The notes under the pieces were generated by a model. That model had not been told where the DNA came from, did not search any database, and saw only the letters and a program-made list of their open reading frames with translations. From Bacteroidaceae bacterium (GTDB taxonomy: Bacteria; Bacteroidota; Bacteroidia; Bacteroidales; Bacteroidaceae), in NCBI GenBank assembly GCA_017416705.1, contig JAFQBG010000023.1, forward strand, positions 1 to 42,054: a DNA stretch of 42,054 nucleotides. The letters run 5' to 3'. This document shows positions 34,996 through 42,054 of the stretch, in pieces; positions within the stretch are counted from its first letter, which is position 1; the number at the start of each line of letters is the position of its first letter. Both the position numbers and the translations under genes were made by a program.

Positions 34996-35540
34996 TGACA
35001 CGCATAATACTCATAGGATACATGGGAGCAGGCAAGACAACGCTCGGAGCCGCACTTGCCAAGGCCACAGGTATGAGTTTCATCGACCTCGACCTATTTA
35101 TCGAGCAACGATTTAGGAAAAGCATATCGCAAATCTTCGCCGAGAAAGGCGAGGACGAATTTCGTCGTATAGAGCAACGCATGTTGCACGAAGTAGCCGA
35201 GTTCGAAGATGTCATAATATCCACAGGCGGCGGTACACCATGTTTTTTCGACAATATCGACTACATGAACAACCAAGGCACCACCGTTTACCTGAAAGTA
35301 CCCGTTGAAAGACTTTTCATCAGGCTGAGCATAGCACGTAACAAACGTCCGCTCATAAAAGAAAAGAACGACGACGAGCTTCGCTGTTTCATAGCCCAAC
35401 AAATAGAGAAACGCGAACCCTTTTACAGTAAGGCTGCACACACTTTCACAGCCGACAAATTAGAAGACAAGGAACAAATTGCAAACTCGGTCGAAGCCTT
35501 TTGCAAACAATTCCATCTGAGAAATAACACAAACATATAA
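34995..35540 (+). CDS. aroK: Shikimate kinase
   Basis: This 181-residue enzyme phosphorylates shikimate at the 3-hydroxyl, feeding aromatic amino-acid synthesis. Visible motifs are the P-loop GYMGAGKTT (8-16), DLD in the shikimate-binding region, EDEFRRIE, the GGG loop in STGGGTPC and the lid region RNKRPLI. The start is the ATG at 34995, overlapping the topA stop; in-frame starts further 5' lie inside topA. It is 18 bp before speA. Length is normal. Confidence 0.97.
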   Translation: MTRIILIGYMGAGKTTLGAALAKATGMSFIDLDLFIEQRFRKSISQIFAEKGEDEFRRIEQRMLHEVAEFEDVIISTGGGTPCFFDNIDYMNNQGTTVYLKVPVERLFIRLSIARNKRPLIKEKNDDELRCFIAQQIEKREPFYSKAAHTFTADKLEDKEQIANSVEAFCKQFHLRNNTNI

Positions 35541-35558
35541 ATTAAATATTACAGTAAC

Positions 35559-37454
<1,896 letters not shown>

Positions 37455-37464
37455 CTGCCACTGC

Positions 37465-38241
37465 ATGGAAAAGCAAAGACTCACGGTAATAAAGGTTGGC
37501 GGCAAGATAGTGGAAGAGCAAGAAACACTGAACCGGCTGCTCGACACGTTCAGCACCATACAAGGGAAAAAAGTTCTTGTACATGGCGGCGGACGTTCAG
37601 CCACACGCCTTGCCACACAGCTGGGAATAGAAAGTCGTATGATAGAAGGCCGCCGCATCACCGACGAAGCCATGCTGAATGTCGTCACCATGGTATATGG
37701 CGGGCTTGTAAATAAAAATATAGTAGCAAAACTACAAGCACGCGGCATAAACGCCTTGGGACTGACCGGAGCCGATTGCAACGTGCTGCATGCCCACAAA
37801 CGCCCCGTAGATAAAATAGATTGGGGATACGTCGGTGACATAGACAAAGCCGACGGCAACATGCTTGCCACACTCATAGACAAAGACATAGTGCCCATAA
37901 TGGCACCGCTCACACACGACGGCAACGGCAATCTGCTGAATACAAATGCCGACACCATTGCAGCCGAGACAGCAAAAAGCCTATCGCCATACTACGACGT
38001 AACGCTCATATATTGTTTTGAGCATCCCGGTGTCATGCGCAACCCCGACGACAGCAACAGCATAATATCCGACATAAACAGTAGCACCTACAAAGAACTG
38101 ATAGCCGACGGAACAATAAGCGGTGGCATGATACCCAAAATAGACAACGCATTCGACGCACTGCGCAACGGAGTCGGAAAAGTAATAATAACAAAAGCCG
38201 ACGCCATAGACGGTGTAAAAGGAACACGCATAGCACTATAA
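37465..38241 (+). CDS. argB: Acetylglutamate kinase (amino-acid kinase family)
   Basis: This 258-residue enzyme phosphorylates N-acetyl-L-glutamate in the second step of arginine synthesis. Family motifs are the N-terminal IKVGGKIVEE, LVHGGGRSATRLATQLG (about 34-52), LTGADCNVL, and a late KADAIDGVKGT. Some Bacteroidota use N-succinylglutamate instead of N-acetylglutamate; which applies here I cannot say. The stop TAA abuts the next gene's ATG directly. Confidence 0.95.
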   Translation: MEKQRLTVIKVGGKIVEEQETLNRLLDTFSTIQGKKVLVHGGGRSATRLATQLGIESRMIEGRRITDEAMLNVVTMVYGGLVNKNIVAKLQARGINALGLTGADCNVLHAHKRPVDKIDWGYVGDIDKADGNMLATLIDKDIVPIMAPLTHDGNGNLLNTNADTIAAETAKSLSPYYDVTLIYCFEHPGVMRNPDDSNSIISDINSSTYKELIADGTISGGMIPKIDNAFDALRNGVGKVIITKADAIDGVKGTRIAL

Positions 38242-38952
38242 ATGCCACTCAACGGAGAAACAGTCACCCACCCCGTATTGGGTAATATAGTCATCACATA
38301 CAATGCACGAGCGCGACACATAATAATGCGTGTGCGCAACAGCGAAATATGCGTGACTGCACCCCCTCATGCAAGCCTCAACGATATATACAAGGCACTC
38401 AACGAGCACCAAGACAAACTTGCCGCGCAACGCCGCAGGAGCAAGGCACCGTTAATAGATGTCGGATATAGTATCGAAACGCCATTTTTTGTCTTCACAC
38501 TGCAAAAAACCAACCAACAACAATTTACGCTGAAAAGAGAAAAAGAGGGCATATACACCCTTCTATGCCCGCACAGCGCGACATTGTGCGAAGAGCCGCG
38601 TCAGGTGTGGTTGCGCAAAGTCATAAAAAACGCCATGCGCCACCGTGCAAGCGAGATGCTCCCCACACGCTTAAAGGAGCTGGCAGCCCAAAAAGGGTTC
38701 GCCCATGGGAAGATTTCGGTACGCGACACCCACACCCGTTGGGGCAGCTGCAACAGCAGGAAGGACATCAGCCTGAGCATACATCTTGTCCTGTTACCAT
38801 TGCCACTGATAGATTATGTAATAATGCACGAGCTGTGCCACACCGTTGAGATGAACCACAGCCCGCGTTTTTGGAAACTGCTTGACAAAGCACTGGAAAC
38901 CGACTCCAAGGACCTGCGCAAGCAACTAAGGGAATTTAGCACCTATTTTTGA
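38242..38952 (+). CDS. YgjP-like metallopeptidase-domain protein (M48-related, DUF45)
   Basis: A 236-residue cytoplasmic protein with the zinc motif HELCH (His196, Glu197, His200) and a third ligand candidate, His206, in NHSPRFWKLL. It also has the family's WGSCNSRKDISLSIHLVLLP (167-186). This is the DUF45/YgjP family, related to SprT-like proteases. E. coli YgjP has been reported as a nucleoside-triphosphate hydrolase, so protease function should not be assumed. It is the last gene of the topA transcript, starting right at the argB stop, and its 3' end overlaps a convergent gene by 10 bp. Confidence 0.9.
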   Translation: MPLNGETVTHPVLGNIVITYNARARHIIMRVRNSEICVTAPPHASLNDIYKALNEHQDKLAAQRRRSKAPLIDVGYSIETPFFVFTLQKTNQQQFTLKREKEGIYTLLCPHSATLCEEPRQVWLRKVIKNAMRHRASEMLPTRLKELAAQKGFAHGKISVRDTHTRWGSCNSRKDISLSIHLVLLPLPLIDYVIMHELCHTVEMNHSPRFWKLLDKALETDSKDLRKQLREFSTYF

Positions 38953-39881
38953 CATTCGGCATCGTTTGCCGACACGTTGTCGTCCGAGGCACAGGGTACA
39001 GCCTCGCCCACAGCATGCCAAGGCTTGGGCACAGCAGGCTGTTTTTTGTTTATCAGTCGCACAAACAACAACGAAAGCAAGGTGGCAACCACAACCACCG
39101 CAACCTCCTCGCCAAATGCAAGCTCCGTTTCACCGTTTTTATCGGCCTCGGTAATCATTGTAACAGCAGCCAATGAGTTATTAAGAACATGGCCTATGAT
39201 ACATGGAACAAGGCTACCCGTACGATAGTATATCCATCCGAATACTATTCCCAACATGGTGGCATAGAATATTTGAATGGGGTTCATGTGAATTACACCG
39301 AATATCAATGAGGCAATTATTATAGCACGCCATGGAGACGATGGATATTTACGCATGAGATACCCCTGTATGGCACCGCGGAAAAGAACCTCCTCGAGCA
39401 ACGGCGCAAACACCGCAATGGCAAGCACCCCAAGTACATTATGGGACAGACCGGCCATTTCATCGGCCAACGAATCGGGCAATCCTGCCCACTGTGCAAA
39501 TATATTGAATGTACACATACACGAGAATATGAGCAATATGCACAGCAGCATCACAGGCCTGCTCACCTGACTCAGCGGAGATTTTCCCAATTTGAAATAA
39601 CCGAAATGAACAAGGTGCCACAACATCATGAGTGTCGATAGTAAAAGACCGACAGCCAAGGCCCACACGCCGGCATCGCCAAGCGACGAAAACAACGCCT
39701 CATCGCTCTCGCCGTTGCTCAGCGCAACGACTTCACCGACATCTACTATTCCCGTAGTAGAAGTAATCTTATATACATAGGCAACGCACATGGCAATGAA
39801 TGAAAAAAGGCCCTGATACAACACATAATAGATAAGCAGTTTCGCAATATACAGGAAACTATTTGTTTTCTTTTTCTCCAT
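38943..39881 (-). CDS. CPBP-family intramembrane metalloprotease (CAAX-prenyl-protease-like)
   Basis: This 312-residue membrane protein has about eight hydrophobic segments. It carries the CPBP motifs: EExxxR as PLLEEVLFRGAIQG, FGVIHMNP with a catalytic His, and the last HVLNN (HxxxN). Eukaryotic relatives trim prenylated proteins; bacterial ones are linked to bacteriocin self-immunity, protein turnover or membrane signalling, and most are uncharacterised. A low-complexity, charged C-terminal tail follows (about 285-312). It begins 3 bp after ribF and its end overlaps the ygjP gene end by 10 bp. Confidence 0.9.
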   Translation of the reverse strand: MEKKKTNSFLYIAKLLIYYVLYQGLFSFIAMCVAYVYKITSTTGIVDVGEVVALSNGESDEALFSSLGDAGVWALAVGLLLSTLMMLWHLVHFGYFKLGKSPLSQVSRPVMLLCILLIFSCMCTFNIFAQWAGLPDSLADEMAGLSHNVLGVLAIAVFAPLLEEVLFRGAIQGYLMRKYPSSPWRAIIIASLIFGVIHMNPIQIFYATMLGIVFGWIYYRTGSLVPCIIGHVLNNSLAAVTMITEADKNGETELAFGEEVAVVVVATLLSLLFVRLINKKQPAVPKPWHAVGEAVPCASDDNVSANDAECQK

Positions 39882-39884
39882 AGT

Positions 39885-40808
39885 TTAATAATTATTTGAT
39901 TTTACATTATTTACATCCAATTCTATTTGTTTGCGCAGGTCGTCGATGCTTGCAAAGCGACGCTCCTCGCGCAGTCGTCTCACAAACTCCACTCTTGTTT
40001 CGGAGCCATATATATTACCCTCGAAACCTATTATAAAGACCTCTATCGTACGTTTGTCGCCGTTCAGTGTGGGCTTGCAACCTATATTCATAACCCCCTT
40101 AAAGGATTGCGCAGCGTGGTGTAGCACACATTCGTACACGCCATCGGCAGGCAGAAGTTTCAGGGGTTCGTGCAACGATATATTCGCTGTGGGGAAACCA
40201 ATGGAACGTCCCAATGCCGCACCATGCACCACCGTTCCGCACAGCGAGTAGCGACGTCCCAGCATCAGAGCAGCCTGCTCCACATCGCCCTGCGATAATG
40301 CTCGGCGCACCGCCGATGAACTTATTTTAATGCCATCGGGGGCAAATTGCGCAGCCCTCATCACCTGCATCGACATGGCTCTGCCATACTCCACATAATT
40401 GTCAAAGCCTTCGCCCTGTTGCGGAGTGCCGAAACGATGATCGTAGCCGGCAATAAGCAACGACACGTTTAGTTTCTGCAACAGGATATCGTGCATAAAC
40501 TCCTTAGCCGTAAGGGATGCCATCGCCTTGTCGAAGTCCAACAAAACACAGCTATCCACGCCTGCTTCTTGCAAAAGCTCCATTTTTTCGTCGTTCGATG
40601 TGAGCAAGAATGGCTCCGCTATATTATTGAAAACCACCCTTGGGTGACGAGCAAATGTAATCACCGTTAAGGGCACACCCATCTGCTCGGCCCGGCTACG
40701 CGCCTCGTCTATCATGGCCAAATGGCCACGATGCACGCCATCGAAAGAGCCTATCGTAGCCGCCGTACAACCAACCAAAGGGGTATTTATATCTGTAATA
40801 ATTTTCAT
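39885..40808 (-). CDS. ribF: Bifunctional riboflavin kinase / FAD synthetase
   Basis: This 307-residue enzyme makes FMN and then FAD. The N-terminal nucleotidyltransferase half has IGSFDGVHRGHL (19-30, the HxGH-type motif), and SSSAVRRAL follows. The C-terminal riboflavin-kinase domain has LGRRYSLCGTVVHGAALGRSIGFPTANI. I chose the ATG at 40806-40808, which overlaps the stop of the upstream HAD gene by one base (TAATG); a longer in-frame version would start inside that gene. The order HAD-ribF-CPBP on one strand suggests one message. Confidence 0.96.
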   Translation of the reverse strand: MKIITDINTPLVGCTAATIGSFDGVHRGHLAMIDEARSRAEQMGVPLTVITFARHPRVVFNNIAEPFLLTSNDEKMELLQEAGVDSCVLLDFDKAMASLTAKEFMHDILLQKLNVSLLIAGYDHRFGTPQQGEGFDNYVEYGRAMSMQVMRAAQFAPDGIKISSSAVRRALSQGDVEQAALMLGRRYSLCGTVVHGAALGRSIGFPTANISLHEPLKLLPADGVYECVLHHAAQSFKGVMNIGCKPTLNGDKRTIEVFIIGFEGNIYGSETRVEFVRRLREERRFASIDDLRKQIELDVNNVKSNNY

Positions 40809-41443
40809 TAATCGGCCATTAAAAAATTGTTCCAAGACGCATTTCGTTCCACATGAAGGGACTCGATACCCAACGCAGCCGCAGCCCGGCAATTTTCGGC
40901 AGAATCGTCGATGAACAAAGCCTCATGGGGCGCAATGTTCTCCTGTGCCAACAGCTCCATAAAAATCTCGGGTTCCGGTTTTCGTCGGTGCATACGATAC
41001 GACAGATACAGCGAATGGAACAGGCTGCTCAAAGGAACACCCGCCGCATCGCGAAACATATTCTCTATTGCATCCCAATGCCCTTCGTTGGTGTTGCTAA
41101 GCATGACAATTCTGTAACCGGCATCACGCAATTGAGCCAGACGCTGTATTTTTTGAGAAGGAAAACCGCCAAGCATCATATTCCACGCATTGTGTATCCT
41201 CTCGTTCAGCAAATCATCGTGTTGTTTACAAGGCAACCACTCCTTTATATAACCAAAAAACTCCTTGGTAGAGATATCGCCCCTGTCATATTGCTGCATC
41301 ATATTGTTCATCAAACAATTTTGTTCGGTGAGCATGGCAGCATCCAAGCCCAGCTCCACAAAAGCGGCGAAGGATTTTTCGACATGCAAATCCAACAAAA
41401 CGCCGCCAAGGTCGAATATTAAAACTTTTTTATCTATGCTCAT
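40808..41443 (-). CDS. HAD-family hydrolase (subfamily IA, YihX-like)
   Basis: A 211-residue haloacid-dehalogenase-fold phosphatase. Motif I is FDLGGVLLDL with nucleophile Asp11. Motif II Ser is in VMLSNTN, motif III Lys in RRKPEPEIF and motif IV is ALFIDDSAENC. The second Asp of the usual DxD is Gly here, as in YihX-type relatives that hydrolyse sugar phosphates. The true substrate is unknown; FMN or a sugar phosphate are guesses. I use the ATG at 41441-41443 since an alternative 48 bp upstream would lie between promoter and gene. It is translationally linked to ribF. Confidence 0.9.
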   Translation of the reverse strand: MSIDKKVLIFDLGGVLLDLHVEKSFAAFVELGLDAAMLTEQNCLMNNMMQQYDRGDISTKEFFGYIKEWLPCKQHDDLLNERIHNAWNMMLGGFPSQKIQRLAQLRDAGYRIVMLSNTNEGHWDAIENMFRDAAGVPLSSLFHSLYLSYRMHRRKPEPEIFMELLAQENIAPHEALFIDDSAENCRAAAALGIESLHVERNASWNNFLMAD

Positions 41444-41478
41444 TTTATCTTTTTCACATAAACAACATTCCCTTTTTG

Positions 41479-41486
41479 CAAATATA
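41479..41486 (-). promoter_or_regulatory. -7 box of the HAD-ribF-CPBP operon
   Basis: The minus strand reads TATATTTG, an exact TAnnTTTG, 36 bp before the ATG at 41443. The 51-bp repeat copy 1 (41486-41536) begins at its upstream edge. Copy 2 has a matching but degraded TGATTTG. Confidence 0.6.
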
Positions 41487-41536
41487 GCCACAAGCGAGCG
41501 AAAAAAACGAAGTTTACTTCGATATTTTTCAAAGCG
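41486..41536. repeat. 51-bp hairpin repeat, copy 1
   Basis: This unit contains AGCCACAAGCGAGCGAAAAA, a hairpin core CGAAGT-TT-ACTTCG at 41508-41521, and ends with TATTTTTCAAAGCG. The flanking AAAAA/TTTTT also pair, extending the stem. It is 44/51 identical to copy 2. Six of the seven differences form three compensatory base-pair changes. Confidence 0.85.
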
Positions 41537-41568
41537 AGCGCAGGATATATTCGCGCGAAGCGCAAATC

Positions 41569-41619
41569 AGCCACAAGCGAGCGAAAAATATCAAGCTTGC
41601 TTGAATATTTTTCAAAGCG
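41569..41619. repeat. 51-bp hairpin repeat, copy 2
   Basis: The same unit, 83 bp after copy 1, with core TCAAGC-TT-GCTTGA at 41591-41604. GAAAAATAT and ATATTTTTC extend the stem with a single bulge. Between the copies lies a perfect 10-bp palindrome, TTCGCGCGAA, at 41550-41559. Confidence 0.85.
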
Positions 41620-42054
41620 GCAACGCGAAATAATAGCCGGCTGTTTCAGGTATAATAATTTAAAAACAGGGCTATATATGTGAGGAAAGGCCTCACCTGC
41701 TACTCTGATAATCAGAAGCCGAAAAACCAACAGCAAGAAGCATTTGGTTAAATATTGTTAAGAATAAGTGTACGGTTGCAAATTTTTGAAAACTATAATA
41801 TATCTCTGGAAAAATCTAACGAATGAGGGGAAATAATGATGGCTGCACTGGTGTTCAATGACTTATGAGGACTTATGATGAAAGCCTCGCCGATGCAAAA
41901 GTGCAAGAAAATGAAAGGTAATGAGTGCGGACGGTTTTCAAATCATTACCCAATAACGAGGTAGGTTTATAGGTCGTTGGAGTTTATTTCTACTCTCTGC
42001 CATATTCTGCATAACAATGTACAACTCGCTGATAACTAATTTTGTAACCAAAAA
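41620..42054. other. Noncoding 435-bp region rich in short inverted and direct repeats
   Basis: No credible gene is seen on either strand. Visible elements are: the hairpin GTGAGG/CCTCAC (41680-41696); TCTGAT-A-ATCAGA (41704-41716); a 10-bp tandem repeat GACTTATGAG/GACTTATGAT (41860-41879); and GGTAATGA (41917-41924) facing TCATTACC (41943-41950). The stretch might be a structured RNA, a leader for a gene beyond the window, or the edge of a mobile element; the sequence alone does not decide. Confidence 0.5.

Noticed and set aside
41486-41619. CRISPR array
   Set aside because: Only two units, imperfect, with no spacer series and no cas gene in the window.
41440-41736. 98-codon minus-strand frame across the hairpin repeats
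   Set aside because: It is made of the repeat units and the HAD promoter; no domain, no start context, and the two repeat copies change in base pairs rather than by codon-preserving changes.
41704-42054. Integrase-linked attachment site or group II intron end
   Set aside because: A vague resemblance only; no integrase, tRNA 3' end, reverse transcriptase or direct repeat pair is visible to support it.

Overview
The window is chromosomal DNA from a member of the Bacteroidales (phylum Bacteroidota). The evidence is: promoter boxes of the Bacteroidota form TAnnTTTG in front of most transcription units, no obvious Shine-Dalgarno sequences, several lineage-typical families (DUF3575, DUF4294, DUF3109, DUF4250), a TonB/ExbB/ExbD cluster linked to pdxJ, and many SpI/SpII-secreted envelope proteins. 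I cannot name the genus. I see no tRNA, rRNA, CRISPR array, phage gene or intact insertion sequence. Almost everything is densely packed core-genome operons.

Layout, left to right. (1) 1-8399, minus strand: a five-gene envelope operon (DUF3575 protein with a long E/Q/P/A/T-rich tail, lipoprotein, second DUF3575 protein, 943-residue protein with an internal OmpA-like domain, and an outer-membrane beta-barrel cut by the window edge). It resembles the accessory part of Bacteroidales fimbrial loci but has no visible fimbrillin. This is the least understood coding region here. (2) 8596-14856, minus: pdxJ, exbB, exbD, tonB, DJ-1/PfpI protein, ispD, recG, mostly overlapping or tightly spaced. A 172-bp element with 12-bp inverted ends splits exbB from exbD. 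(3) 15067-15939, plus: NAD kinase, divergent from pdxJ. (4) 15946-20536, minus: a heavy-metal RND pump (His-rich periplasmic adaptor and inner-membrane CusA/CzcA-type transporter) followed by a 59-residue DUF4250 gene. A 17-bp palindrome lies upstream. (5) 20695-24068, minus: MsbA-like ABC exporter, LOG-family nucleosidase and PfkB sugar kinase, closed by a strong terminator. (6) 24248-24853, plus: DUF4294 secreted protein, converging on the gpmI-DUF3109 pair (24891-26980, minus) across a shared bidirectional terminator. (7) 27248-32441, plus: Nudix hydrolase, 996-residue TPR protein and outer-membrane barrel. (8) 32659-38952, plus: topA, aroK, speA, argB and a YgjP-type metallopeptidase, probably one transcript. 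(9) 38943-41443, minus: HAD phosphatase, ribF and a CPBP-type membrane protease. (10) 41444-42054: 611 bp without a credible gene. It holds two 51-bp repeats whose hairpins differ almost only by compensatory base-pair changes, and then about 400 bp rich in short inverted repeats.

How the genes work together: the central part supplies cofactors and central metabolism (PLP, NADP, isoprenoid precursor, FMN/FAD, glycolysis, shikimate, arginine/polyamines) next to envelope energisation (TonB system), lipid A export and metal efflux. The noncoding 41.4-42.05 kb region, the inserted element between exbB and exbD, and the fimbria-like operon without a fimbrillin are the best places for new biology.
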